The notes under the pieces were generated by a model. It made no database searches. It worked only from the letters and a program-made list of their open reading frames with translations, and had not been told where the DNA came from. Both the position numbers and the translations under genes were made by a program. DNA of 35,271 bases from SIAJ01 sp036266155 (GTDB lineage Bacteria > Planctomycetota > Planctomycetia > Gemmatales > Gemmataceae), in the NCBI GenBank assembly GCA_036266155.1, contig DATANR010000341.1:1-35271 (forward strand), in the 5' to 3' direction. Positions 8,088 to 16,908 of this stretch are shown here, one piece after another (the stretch's first letter is position 1; the number at the start of each line of letters is the position of its first letter).

Positions 8088-10574
8088 TCACTTCTTCAGG
8101 CGGTCCAGCGCCGCCTGCGCTTCCTGGGTCAATCGACTCGCGGGCGCTCCCTCAGCCAGGGTCTTCAACACGAACTGCGCTTCGCGCGTGCCGATGCCCT
8201 CGAGGACCTGGATGACACGCCAGCGCCGCAGCCGGTCGCTGGTCCAGGCCTGGCGTTGGACCAGCACCGCATTCACGCGTTCGCGCGTTTCGGGCGAGGG
8301 CTTGCCTTCCAGCACGCCGCGCAACGCCGACTCGGCCAACTCGCCGAGTTGCACTAACTCTCCACTGGCCTTCTCACGTACGGCGAAGCGATTGTTATCC
8401 AGGTCGGCAATCAATTGCTTGAGCCGTTCGGGGCTCGGGGCCGTTACCGGTGTGGCCTTGTCCTTCAGAAACGGCACAGTTGACTGCGGCGCCCGAACGA
8501 GTTGGACGATCGCGGCATATGCCTGGGCGGCGTCCTCGCTCGTCAACTTTTCCCACAACGCTGTAAGTTCTGCAGGAGCAAGGGCCGCTGCCGGAGGCGG
8601 TTGCGGGGATTGTGGAACGCTCCAGATCAGGACGGTGGTATCGCTATTGACCGACGCAAGCGTTCGGCCATCCGGTGCGAACTGCATCGCGTAATACCAG
8701 CCTTGCTCACCTTTGGTCAGTCGATGGCTTTCCTTCCCCGTTGCCGTTTCCCACAGCCGCATGCCCTTGCTCTCGGCTGTCGCCACGGTGCGGCCATCCG
8801 GCGAAAAGACGGCCGAACTCATCCAGCTCTTTTCCTTCGCCAGGGTGTGAATCTCCTTGTCCGTGACCACTTCCAGCACGCGCGCGGAATAGATCTCGCT
8901 GCCAAACCCGGTTTCGCCGGCGACGGCCGCCAGCTTCCAGTCCGGCGAAAGCACGACCTCCTTGGCGGTCTTGAATTCAGCGGTCAGCTCGCCTGTGGAC
9001 CGGTCCCAGATGCGCGTGCCGTCCGAGATGCGGCGTTCATCCGACGAAAAGAAAATGTGGTAAGAATTGCCGGCGAATCGGCGGAGCGCATTTCCGGTCT
9101 CCGCGTCAAATAGGCGTATCCCATCAGAACCGCCGGTCGCGATCGTTTTGCCGTCAGGCGCATAAGCAACGACCATGGAATAGCCGGCCTTGACCACGCG
9201 CAGGTTCTGGCCGGTGGTCGTGTCCCACACCTGCAGTGTCTCGTCCTTGTAGCCGCCCGCGGACGCCAGGCGCCGGCCATCGGGTGAAAACGCAAGGCCG
9301 TTAATCGAGCCCTCATGACCCAGGAGCTTATGCAGCTCTTTGCCGGTCGCGGCGTCCCAGAGTCGGATGGTCAGGTCGGCGGAGGCCGAGGCCACGCGCT
9401 TGCCGTCGGGGGAAATCGCAAGCGAAAGAATCATATCGCGATGCCCGGACGTGGGCGGCAGCACCTCGCGACCACTCACCGTTTCCCATTGCCGCAGCAT
9501 CGGCACATTGCTGGCGGCCGCCACGGTTTTGCCATCCGGTGCGAACGCGACCGAATGGATGGAGCCGTGATCGCCGATATTCCCGAAAGTTGGTCCGATC
9601 AGTTGATGAAGTTGTTTGCCCGCAGCCACATCCCACAGCCGCACGGTCCAGTCACTGCTGCCGACGGCCAACGTCTTGCCATCCCCAGTAAACGCGAGTG
9701 AGTTTATTCCGCTTCCGGCGCCGCCGAAGTATTTGCCGGTTCCCTTGAATTTGTGCAGTTGCCGGCCGGACTCGACATCGAACAACAGGACGTGCGCATC
9801 GCTGCCGCCCATCGCCAAGATCTTGCCGTCGGCGCTAAACGTGGCCGCGTGCGTGTGGCCGTAATCGTACTTCGGGTTGAAGGCCTTGAGTTTCTTGCCG
9901 CTGGCCACGTCCCACAGGAGATTATCGGAGCCCGTGAGCAGCGTCTTGCCGTCCGGGGACAGGGCCAGGCTATCGAGTCCGATGTACTCAATCTTGCGAA
10001 TCTCGCGGGCGTGCGCCACATCCCAGAGCACGATCACGTTGGCGACGTAACTGCCCACGGCCACGGTGCTGCCGTCGTGGGAAAATGCAATGTGGAGCCT
10101 GTTGGTGTTGTCGAGGTTGCCATAACGGCCAAGCCATTCGAAGCGGCCCGCTTCCTGGTTCGTGACCGTGTTCCATAGGCGAACGAATCGCTTCTTCTTC
10201 AACTTCGGTTCTTCGGGATCGACAGACAAAAAGAAAGTGCCATCCATGGAAAGTGCGGCAAACCCCGGTGCTGGAAACCGCTTGAGTTCCTTGCCCGTCG
10301 CCACGTCCCAGCGCCGAACCGTGTCGTCCTCGCTGGCCGTGACCAGGGTCTTGCCATCGGCCGCATAGGCAACGGCCAACATCCGACCATCGTGGCGAAA
10401 CCGAGTTGTCCCCAGCCGGACCAACGCGCCTGTCGGCAGCGGATCGCCGAAGAGATCCACGCGCGGCGATTCCGCCTTTCCATTGGTCGGCTGCTTCTCC
10501 TGGGCCATCGCGACTGCGATGGCCCACAGCAACAACAGCGCGGCCGTCCCGACGCGGAAATGAGGAGACAGCAT
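8088..10574 (-). CDS. Secreted WD40-repeat protein (14 repeats) with HEAT-like C-terminal domain
   Basis: The start is ATG 10574: it begins a signal peptide (SPHFRVGTAALLLLWAIAVA, then MAQE) and has GAGG upstream. The longest open frame adds 73 implausible residues. The mature protein has about 14 WD40-type repeats (residues about 45-640), with blade ends such as RRWDVATGK, RLWDVAAGK, RLWDAATGK, QVWDTTTGQ and LIWSVP and many SPDGK/APDGK turns. Fourteen blades would fit two seven-bladed propellers. After a PQPPPAAA linker, residues about 660-828 form a helical domain (LTALWEKL, FLKDKATPV, RLKQLIADLDNNRFAVREKA) that often follows WD40 repeats in planctomycetes. No enzyme motif is present; a periplasmic scaffold is the likely role. 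It lies 175 bp downstream of the FG-GAP protein in the same orientation. Confidence 0.88.
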   Translation of the reverse strand: MLSPHFRVGTAALLLLWAIAVAMAQEKQPTNGKAESPRVDLFGDPLPTGALVRLGTTRFRHDGRMLAVAYAADGKTLVTASEDDTVRRWDVATGKELKRFPAPGFAALSMDGTFFLSVDPEEPKLKKKRFVRLWNTVTNQEAGRFEWLGRYGNLDNTNRLHIAFSHDGSTVAVGSYVANVIVLWDVAHAREIRKIEYIGLDSLALSPDGKTLLTGSDNLLWDVASGKKLKAFNPKYDYGHTHAATFSADGKILAMGGSDAHVLLFDVESGRQLHKFKGTGKYFGGAGSGINSLAFTGDGKTLAVGSSDWTVRLWDVAAGKQLHQLIGPTFGNIGDHGSIHSVAFAPDGKTVAAASNVPMLRQWETVSGREVLPPTSGHRDMILSLAISPDGKRVASASADLTIRLWDAATGKELHKLLGHEGSINGLAFSPDGRRLASAGGYKDETLQVWDTTTGQNLRVVKAGYSMVVAYAPDGKTIATGGSDGIRLFDAETGNALRRFAGNSYHIFFSSDERRISDGTRIWDRSTGELTAEFKTAKEVVLSPDWKLAAVAGETGFGSEIYSARVLEVVTDKEIHTLAKEKSWMSSAVFSPDGRTVATAESKGMRLWETATGKESHRLTKGEQGWYYAMQFAPDGRTLASVNSDTTVLIWSVPQSPQPPPAAALAPAELTALWEKLTSEDAAQAYAAIVQLVRAPQSTVPFLKDKATPVTAPSPERLKQLIADLDNNRFAVREKASGELVQLGELAESALRGVLEGKPSPETRERVNAVLVQRQAWTSDRLRRWRVIQVLEGIGTREAQFVLKTLAEGAPASRLTQEAQAALDRLKK

Positions 10575-10749
10575 CGACGACCTCAGCTTTGGGGCCACGT
10601 AAGGATATTCCGCGACCAAGGATAAACTGATACGTCGAAATTGGGTGAGGAAGTTCTGGACCAACTGTGTCAAGTGAAATGCACTTGCGCCCGCAATGTG
10701 TCCTTGTTCATGCGTGGTAAGGGGCCCGCACGCCGGGCCCCGATTTCCA

Positions 10750-13700
10750 TTACACGACCGTGATGCCGGTTTCCGTGCCAGTGATGTTTCCATCGGCCTG
10801 ATCCGTCACCGTCAATGAGAGCCCCGTCCCTGGCGCCGTGAAGGTCGCCTTGAACGTGTGCTTGCCCTTGTCATGAGTGGTGAAGGCATACGTCGCCGGG
10901 GCCGCGACCGGCGCGCCGGCGCCGCCGATTGTAGCCGAACCGTTGGAGCTAATCGTCACCGTGCCCAAGTAACCTTTCGCCTGATTGCCGAACTGGTCCA
11001 AGGCCGTCACGACGAAGGTGAACGCAGAGTTCACTTTGGCGCTCAGCGGGAACTTGGTCACCGCAAATTGCGTTGCCGCCCCCGCGACCACGGTGACGGG
11101 CACGCGGCCTTTCATCTTCGCCTTGACGACGTCGTTGACCGCGATCAACTTGTGGCCGGCCGTCTTGAGCACCACGTCGAACGTGTGCTGCCCATTGTCA
11201 CCCGCGGTGAACGTGTAATCGGGCAGCAAGACCGCCTTCAGGTCAGTGCTCGAAAGATGGACTGTCCCGCGATAGGTGGTGTCCGGCTTGTTCTTGGCAT
11301 TGAGCACGGTCACCGTCACGGAAACTGTGTCCCCGGCCGTCGAGGTGGTCACCGGCGTCGACAGCTTCACCTTCAAATGCGTGGCCGCGTAGACCGTGAA
11401 CGGGTCCGACACCACGCTTAACCCGCCGGGAATGGTCGCCGACAGAGTGTAACTGCCCGGTTTGGTGATGAGCGCTTTCGGGAACGTTACGACTCCATTC
11501 GCATCTGGGAACGCAAATAGCACCCCCTTCAGCTTGGCCTTGATCACGCTGGGCACTAGCGTCAGGGTCACCGGCGCTGAACTCGGGGCCGGGTTGTCAA
11601 ATTGATCCCGAGCCTCCACCGCCACCGGCGTTGGGATGGGCAAGTTCGGGAATGTGTTGGCCACGCCATTGACGAATGCCAACTTGGTCACGGGGCCGGG
11701 GGTTACGTGGATGCCCGTTACCTGATCCCCGGTCAGCCCGGTTGCCGACACCGACACGTTTTGATCGCCCGCCCGCTTCAGCGTGACTTGAATGGTGTGC
11801 GTTCCTTGTTCGCTCCCGGTGAATTGGTAGTCGGGAATCGTTCCGGCAATCGGGTCGGTGTGGGCGAAATGGATTGTGCCGGTGAAGCCGGTCGCGAGAT
11901 TGTCGTACGGGTCGAACGCAGTCACGGTGACGTCGATCGCATTGCCGGCTTGCGTCGATGGCGGAGCACTGATCGTCAGTCGGCTCGCCGCCGCCGGATC
12001 AACATTCAACGTTGCATCCACCGCCGTCAAGCCCGCACCCGTGACCGACACGGTTTGCGAGCCGGCTGTCAGCAGGGTGAAGCCGCCCGTGAACGTGTGA
12101 CTGCCCGCATCCGCGATGGTAAACGGATAGTCGACGGGCTTGCCAGCGCCGGCATTCGGGTCCGTGCTCGTGAACTGAACGGTCCCGGTGAAGTCCGTCG
12201 CGTGGTTGCCGTATGTGTCGATAGTGCGCACGGTCACGTCGAACGGCTGGCCCGCGGTGCCAGCGGTTGGGGCATCGAATTCGAAATGGTCAGCCGCGGC
12301 GGAGGCGACCTGAATTGTCGCTGTCAAAGTGCCAAACGGTCCCGTCACCGTGACGTCCTGCGGGCCCGCTGTTTTCAGCGTCACGTCGAACGTGTGCGTG
12401 CCTTGATCGCTGAGGGTGAAGGTGAACGGATTGGGTAGGGGCAGGTCGGCTTGCACGTCACTGCTGCCGAGCGTGACCGATCCGGTGAAATCCGGAACTT
12501 GTTGGCCATCCTCATCGAAAGCCGTGACGGTCACCTGGAAGCTGTTGCCTGCCGTTGCCGCTGGCACTGCGTCCAGATGGAGATGACTTGCCGGCTTCGG
12601 CGTGTCAATCACCGTCACCGTGCCGGAGTTGCTGTTCACTATCGCCATGTCGAGTCGGCCGTCGCCGGTGAAGTCGGCGGGCAGCACCCATGTCGGGCGA
12701 TCCCCGACGACCATGGAGACTTGCGGATTAAACGTCCCGTCGCCGACGCCGGTATAGAGCGACACGGTGTCGGAGAAATCATTGACCGCCAGGATGTCGA
12801 GGATTCCGTCCTGATTGAAGTCGGCCACCGTGCTGCCGATTGGATTGGATCCGTAAGCGTCGGTCACGTATTTGGCCGAGAACGAGAAGCCGCCAGTGCC
12901 GTCATTGAGCCAGACCAACATGGCCGACCCGCCGCCGCCTGGAGGAATGAACGACGTGGCCGTGAGATCGGGCAAACCGTCGCCGTTGAAGTCACCGACG
13001 CTCACCGAATCGGGGGTGCCGGCCGTCAGCGGCGCGGACGTGCCGAAGGTTCCGTCGCCATTGCCCGGCACGATGCTCACCGTGGAGCTGTTGACCACCG
13101 CCAGATCCGCCTTGCCATCCGCGTTCAGGTCGGCGATCGTCACGAAGCTGGCAGAACCGCCGGCCGGCACGCTGGTCGCGGCCCCGAACGATCCAGTCCC
13201 ATCGCCCAGCAGCACGCTCGCGCCGTCCGACCCGCTGCCGTTGGCCACCGCCAGATCGGCTTTGCCATCACCATTCAAGTCGCCGACCGCCACCCAAGAC
13301 GGCAAGTTACCGACTGCAAACGTGGTCGGCGCCCCGAACGTGCCATTGCCATTGCCCAATAGGATGCTCACGCCGCTTGACCCAGTCACGACCAGATCGA
13401 GCTTGCCGTCGGTGTTGAAGTCGCTGCTCGCGATGGTCGTCGCGGATACTGCCGGCGATTGAATTCCGGCCGCGAATTGGCCATTGCCCAAGCCGGGGAA
13501 CAAGGTGACGCCGTTGTAGTAGACGTTCCACGTCACGATCGCCATGTCGAACTTGCCGTCGCCGGTGAAATCGCCCAGGGCGACGCCGGTATCGGTCGAG
13601 GAGTTCCGGACCGTGACGGGCACCGCCTCCGCTGCCAACATGGTTCCGTCGCCACGGCCCAGGAGCATGCTCACCGTACCGACGGACCCGCCACTGTCGG

Positions 13701-14856
13701 CGGTCACCACGTCCGCGTGGCCATCGCCGTTGAAGTCACCAATGGCCACGCTCATGGGCGCCGGGCCGCCGTGGTACACGCGCGCCGGGCCGAATGTGCC
13801 ATCCGGCTTGCCCGGCAGAATGCTGATGCTGTTATTGGCGAACTGGCCCGTCGAACTGTAGTTGGCGGTAACGAGGTCCGCGTTGCCGTCGGCGTTGATG
13901 TCAGCCGTCGTGATATAGCCGGGCGTCTGGTTGCCGGCGTTGTAGCTCACGTAGGGAATCGGACCGCCGGGCGGGTTCGGGTGGGTCACGAATGTGCCGT
14001 CGCCGTTGCCGATCAGGATGCTCACGCCGTCGGATGATGGGAAGACGCAGGCGACCGCCACGTCTGCCTTGCCATCATGGTTGAAGTCGCCGGTCGTGAC
14101 GCCATTGGGACAGAAGCCGGTCGCGAAGTTGGTCGTCGCCGCGAACGTGCCGTTGCCGTTGTTCAGGTTGATGTTGAGACCTCGGGACCCGCCGCTGACC
14201 GTGGCGATGTCGAGGTGGTTGTCGCCGTTGAAGTCGGCCAGAGCAATCGACGTCGGGTAAGTGTTGACAGTGACCGCCGACTCGGTGAACGCCTGCCCGG
14301 ATCCGTCGCCCAGCAGGACGCTGACGACGCTGGAACCATTGTCCGCAATGGCAAGATCGGATTTGCCATCGCGATCCAAATCGCCGACCGCGATGGCCAT
14401 TGGGCCGGTGCCCGTGCTGAGCGCGATCGTGTTGGATGCCTGAAACGTACCGTCGCCAATGCCCAACAGGACCGAGATGGAGTTGTCCGACGTGTTGGCC
14501 GTGACCAGATCGGCAAAGCCATCGGCATTCAAGTCCGCGGACGTGATGAACGCCGGCTTCCGGCCCAGGTTGATGGTGTTGGCTGGCTGGAAGGTGCCGT
14601 CGCCATTGCCCAGGAGAACGCTGACGAGGTTCTGCGAGTCTTCGTTGGCCGTGGCCACGTCGAGGAAGCCGTCGCCGTTGAAGTCGGCACTCGTGACGGA
14701 GACCGGCTTGGTATTCAGGCCCGAGCCCGGCCCGACGGAGAATGACGGGGCCACCGTGAAACTCGGAACCGTGCGGTCTTCCAGCCCCTCGACGCGGAGC
14801 CGGCGATTATTCTTGGGGGCCTTACGCTGCAACAGCCGAGGCATTTGGCGGCTCAT
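10750..14856 (-). CDS. Large surface protein: 14 FG-GAP/VCBS repeats plus six Ig-like domains
   Basis: 1,368 residues; ATG 14856 has GGAG 9 bases upstream. The N-terminus is basic and carries VEGLEDRTVPSF (about residues 22-33), the planctomycete LExRxVP motif, with no classical signal peptide. Residues about 40-750 hold 14 FG-GAP repeats, each with a calcium-loop signature such as DFNGDGFLDV, DLNADGFADL or DFNHDGKADV, followed by VLLGNGDGTF. This would fit two integrin-alpha-like seven-bladed propellers. Residues about 755-1368 are six consecutive Ig/filamin-like domains of about 100 residues, most with a TAGxxxxVTVTAFD strand, a TDFTGTV-type strand and a GTHTFDVTLKTAG strand. It probably forms a calcium-stabilised extracellular adhesin or structural protein. 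No C-terminal sorting motif is obvious. Confidence 0.9.
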   Translation of the reverse strand: MSRQMPRLLQRKAPKNNRRLRVEGLEDRTVPSFTVAPSFSVGPGSGLNTKPVSVTSADFNGDGFLDVATANEDSQNLVSVLLGNGDGTFQPANTINLGRKPAFITSADLNADGFADLVTANTSDNSISVLLGIGDGTFQASNTIALSTGTGPMAIAVGDLDRDGKSDLAIADNGSSVVSVLLGDGSGQAFTESAVTVNTYPTSIALADFNGDNHLDIATVSGGSRGLNINLNNGNGTFAATTNFATGFCPNGVTTGDFNHDGKADVAVACVFPSSDGVSILIGNGDGTFVTHPNPPGGPIPYVSYNAGNQTPGYITTADINADGNADLVTANYSSTGQFANNSISILPGKPDGTFGPARVYHGGPAPMSVAIGDFNGDGHADVVTADSGGSVGTVSMLLGRGDGTMLAAEAVPVTVRNSSTDTGVALGDFTGDGKFDMAIVTWNVYYNGVTLFPGLGNGQFAAGIQSPAVSATTIASSDFNTDGKLDLVVTGSSGVSILLGNGNGTFGAPTTFAVGNLPSWVAVGDLNGDGKADLAVANGSGSDGASVLLGDGTGSFGAATSVPAGGSASFVTIADLNADGKADLAVVNSSTVSIVPGNGDGTFGTSAPLTAGTPDSVSVGDFNGDGLPDLTATSFIPPGGGGSAMLVWLNDGTGGFSFSAKYVTDAYGSNPIGSTVADFNQDGILDILAVNDFSDTVSLYTGVGDGTFNPQVSMVVGDRPTWVLPADFTGDGRLDMAIVNSNSGTVTVIDTPKPASHLHLDAVPAATAGNSFQVTVTAFDEDGQQVPDFTGSVTLGSSDVQADLPLPNPFTFTLSDQGTHTFDVTLKTAGPQDVTVTGPFGTLTATIQVASAAADHFEFDAPTAGTAGQPFDVTVRTIDTYGNHATDFTGTVQFTSTDPNAGAGKPVDYPFTIADAGSHTFTGGFTLLTAGSQTVSVTGAGLTAVDATLNVDPAAASRLTISAPPSTQAGNAIDVTVTAFDPYDNLATGFTGTIHFAHTDPIAGTIPDYQFTGSEQGTHTIQVTLKRAGDQNVSVSATGLTGDQVTGIHVTPGPVTKLAFVNGVANTFPNLPIPTPVAVEARDQFDNPAPSSAPVTLTLVPSVIKAKLKGVLFAFPDANGVVTFPKALITKPGSYTLSATIPGGLSVVSDPFTVYAATHLKVKLSTPVTTSTAGDTVSVTVTVLNAKNKPDTTYRGTVHLSSTDLKAVLLPDYTFTAGDNGQHTFDVVLKTAGHKLIAVNDVVKAKMKGRVPVTVVAGAATQFAVTKFPLSAKVNSAFTFVVTALDQFGNQAKGYLGTVTISSNGSATIGGAGAPVAAPATYAFTTHDKGKHTFKATFTAPGTGLSLTVTDQADGNITGTETGITVV

Positions 14857-15279
14857 GAGGGAAGCTCCGAATGCGGACGATAAATGAGGACTAAAATCGA
14901 CGAACGTGCGTAACCCGGTAGTGCTAGCCAGCTTATTTGGCGAGTACTCCGTCGCCCATTCGTCTGATCTTCCCCCTACCGACCCGGAGCGGAAATCTGT
15001 CGCAAATCCATCGATGGATGCGGACGTTGATGCAAATCAAAGAGCGCCAATCAAAGAGCGCCACGAAGAGCGCCAGGGGTGCATGGGGTTGGCGCTCTTT
15101 GACAGGCACAATTGACGGAACATCACTGTCCTAAATATCTTCCGTCTCGAATACGCTCGAAAAAAGTGGCGCCAGTAACCCCCCAAAAAAGTGGTAGTCG
15201 TAGGCTTGTAGCCGCGTATGAATTTGTCTGTCATTCAAGCATCAGAAATACGGCGGAGCCGGGTGATCGGCGATGTACC
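14857..15279. other. 423-bp divergent intergenic region
   Basis: This gap separates the FG-GAP surface protein (minus) from the amine oxidase (plus), so both promoters should lie here. It contains the TCAAAGAGCGCCAA repeat cluster at 15037-15102 and two copies of AAAAAAGTGG (15160-15169 and 15185-15194, 25 bp apart). Short open frames across it have no recognisable family signature, so I call no gene. Confidence 0.6.
15037..15102. repeat. Iteron-like direct repeats with a matching inverted copy
   Basis: TCAAAGAGCGCCAA (15037-15050) is followed directly by TCAAAGAGCGCCA (15051-15063) and a shorter GAAGAGCGCCA (15065-15075). Its perfect 14-bp reverse complement TTGGCGCTCTTTGA lies at 15089-15102. 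The arrangement could form a hairpin with either of the first two copies, or act as a cluster of protein-binding sites. There is no T-run, so it is not an obvious terminator. Confidence 0.75.
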
Positions 15280-16593
15280 ATGGCGACCACTCCTCGCAAG
15301 CATCGATCGAAAGCCGACTTTCTTATCGTCGGCGGTGGCATGGCGGGAATGGCGGCGCTGGCCGAGGCACGGCGTCAAGGCATCAACACCATTTGTCTTG
15401 AAGCCCATGTCAAGTCCGGCGGGCGCATTCGAACCGTGCGCGATCGACGGATCGCGAATTACCCGATCGAATTGGGCGCCGAGTTCGTCCACGGCACGCG
15501 CATGAAGGAACTATGCGAGTCGTTGGGACTCACCCTCATCAAACATCCCTCGGATGGCGACGCGTTTGTCGACGACCAGTTTCATCCGCTCATGCCGATT
15601 CTGGAAGTGTTCAAAGAGGTTCGTCGGCAGGCCGCGCAGCATGTCGCTGCGGGCAAGGGCGATCGATCGGTCGAGGACTTTATCCACTCGCTCAAGTTCA
15701 AGGACAAGCCGCTGCCGTCCGGCGTGACGCCGCACCTCCTGCTGCAACTCATTCGCAACGATTATGCGTCGCGCGTGTCCGAACTTGGTCTCATGGGACT
15801 GCTGGCGCCGGACTTCGACGGCTACGAGGACAATTACCGCGTGGTCGAAGGATACGACGAAGTCCCCCGGCGTCTGGCCGAGGGCAGCGCTGTCCGCGTC
15901 AATCACGTCGTGACGGCCATTCTTCGCTACCGCGATCGCGTCGACGTGCTCACCAATCGCGGCGTGTTCAGCGGCAACGTCGCGATCATCTGCCTTCCCG
16001 TCGGCGTCCTGCAGGCTAACGACGTACGCTTCGATCCGCCGCTGTCCGACGAAAAGACGGCCGCCATTGCATCAATGACGGCCGGCACCGCGACCAAATT
16101 GGTTCTCGCGTTTCGCCGCACGCGCAAGGGCACGACGTTCTGGCCGTCGACGACGCCGCTGCTGGCGACGGCGATCGCCACGCAACTCTGGTGGCCGACG
16201 GGCTGGGGACGCGACGATCAACGCAATTTTCTGGCCTCATGCCTGGTGGGCGGCGCGGCCGTGCAGCGCTTTGCCGAGCGCGATCCCTACCAGATCGGCC
16301 TGACCCAACTCGCCCACATGTTTGGCAACGACCGCGTACGCCCCAAGGCGCTGTCCTGGTTTCGCGTGAAGTCCTGGCACGACGATCCACGCATCAAGGG
16401 CGGCTACACATCAATCCCTGTCGGCGTCGCGGACGACAATTTGCAGCACCTGAAGTCGCCGGAAGACGACACGAATCCACAACTGTTCTTCGCCGGTGAT
16501 TACGTGAGTAAGCATCCGGGGTCGGCGTATAGCGCTTGTCAAAGCGGAATTGAGGTGGTGCAACGTGCGATGGAGATGCGGCGTGCAGGGTAA
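15280..16593 (+). CDS. FAD-dependent amine oxidase (flavin monoamine oxidase family)
   Basis: The start is ATG 15280, giving 437 residues. The frame stays open upstream, but those 56 residues lack homology features. The N-terminus has the FAD-binding dinucleotide fold IVGGGMAGMAALAEARRQG, followed by the acidic residue ending beta-2 (CLEAHVKSGGRIRT), where GGRIRT is the family's second conserved motif. The C-terminus has LFFAGDYVSKHPGSAYSACQSG, matching the FAGE..GxxxGAxxSG flavin-contact motif. Length and both ends match the flavin-containing amine oxidase family, which oxidises amines, polyamines or related substrates using O2. The substrate cannot be assigned. A basic N-terminus without a hydrophobic stretch suggests a cytoplasmic location. 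The adjacent genes give no pathway clue. Confidence 0.88.
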   Translation: MATTPRKHRSKADFLIVGGGMAGMAALAEARRQGINTICLEAHVKSGGRIRTVRDRRIANYPIELGAEFVHGTRMKELCESLGLTLIKHPSDGDAFVDDQFHPLMPILEVFKEVRRQAAQHVAAGKGDRSVEDFIHSLKFKDKPLPSGVTPHLLLQLIRNDYASRVSELGLMGLLAPDFDGYEDNYRVVEGYDEVPRRLAEGSAVRVNHVVTAILRYRDRVDVLTNRGVFSGNVAIICLPVGVLQANDVRFDPPLSDEKTAAIASMTAGTATKLVLAFRRTRKGTTFWPSTTPLLATAIATQLWWPTGWGRDDQRNFLASCLVGGAAVQRFAERDPYQIGLTQLAHMFGNDRVRPKALSWFRVKSWHDDPRIKGGYTSIPVGVADDNLQHLKSPEDDTNPQLFFAGDYVSKHPGSAYSACQSGIEVVQRAMEMRRAG

Positions 16594-16599
16594 TTTCTT

Positions 16600-16794
16600 C
16601 GGCCTGAAGGGCCGACTCTTTCAGCCCAGGCCGCAGGCCTGGGTAATCGTCGCACCACCTGCATTTCGGCCCTGAAAGGGCCGTTCGGGCGTCACGCATA
16701 GAGGCGCGTGAACGGCCCCTTCAGGGCCGCCACCCTTGGCGGGCCGACCCCAGGCCTATCGGCCTGGGCTGACAGAACCGGCCCTTCAGGCCGG
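16600..16794. repeat. Nested palindromic (REPIN-like) intergenic element
   Basis: Six short hairpins occur in mirror order A-B-C-C'-B'-A'. A is CGGCC/GGCCG at 16600-16614; B is CCCAGGCC/GGCCTGGG at 16625-16643; C is CGGCCCT/AGGGCCG at 16667-16683; C' is CGGCCC/GGGCCG at 16713-16729; B' is CCCAGGCC/GGCCTGGG at 16749-16768; A' is CCGGCC/GGCCGG at 16778-16794. The spacers also match in inverted orientation: TCAGCCCAGG at 16621-16630 corresponds to CCTGGGCTGA at 16763-16772. The whole segment is therefore one imperfect inverted repeat of about 195 bp. This resembles REP doublets mobilised by Y1-type transposases; no transposase is present in the window. Confidence 0.8.
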
Positions 16795-16908
16795 AACACC
16801 GGGGCACGAAATCGTTCATGGCTTTGGGCTGCGGCGTAAAGCAGTGAAAGCAAACTCTGCCACATTGAATTACTGTGACGCAGTCGTTTTCCACTTGCCC
16901 CGACTGTC

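Noticed and set aside
10575..10793. Extended N-terminus of the WD40 protein
   Set aside because: The extra 73 residues overlap the end of the upstream gene and lack coding character; the signal peptide begins at the internal ATG 10574.
12451..13362. Plus-strand open frame opposite the FG-GAP protein
   Set aside because: Low-complexity antisense translation of repeated calcium-loop codons; no start context or motif.
15037..15234. Possible small minus-strand gene or transposase fragment near the AAAAAAGTGG repeats
   Set aside because: The translated peptide has no recognisable family pattern, and I cannot support an insertion-sequence end from sequence alone.
16594..16800. CRISPR-like array from the repeated GGCCTG and CCCAGG motifs
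   Set aside because: The repeats alternate in orientation and form hairpins, spacers are not of uniform length, and no cas gene is present.
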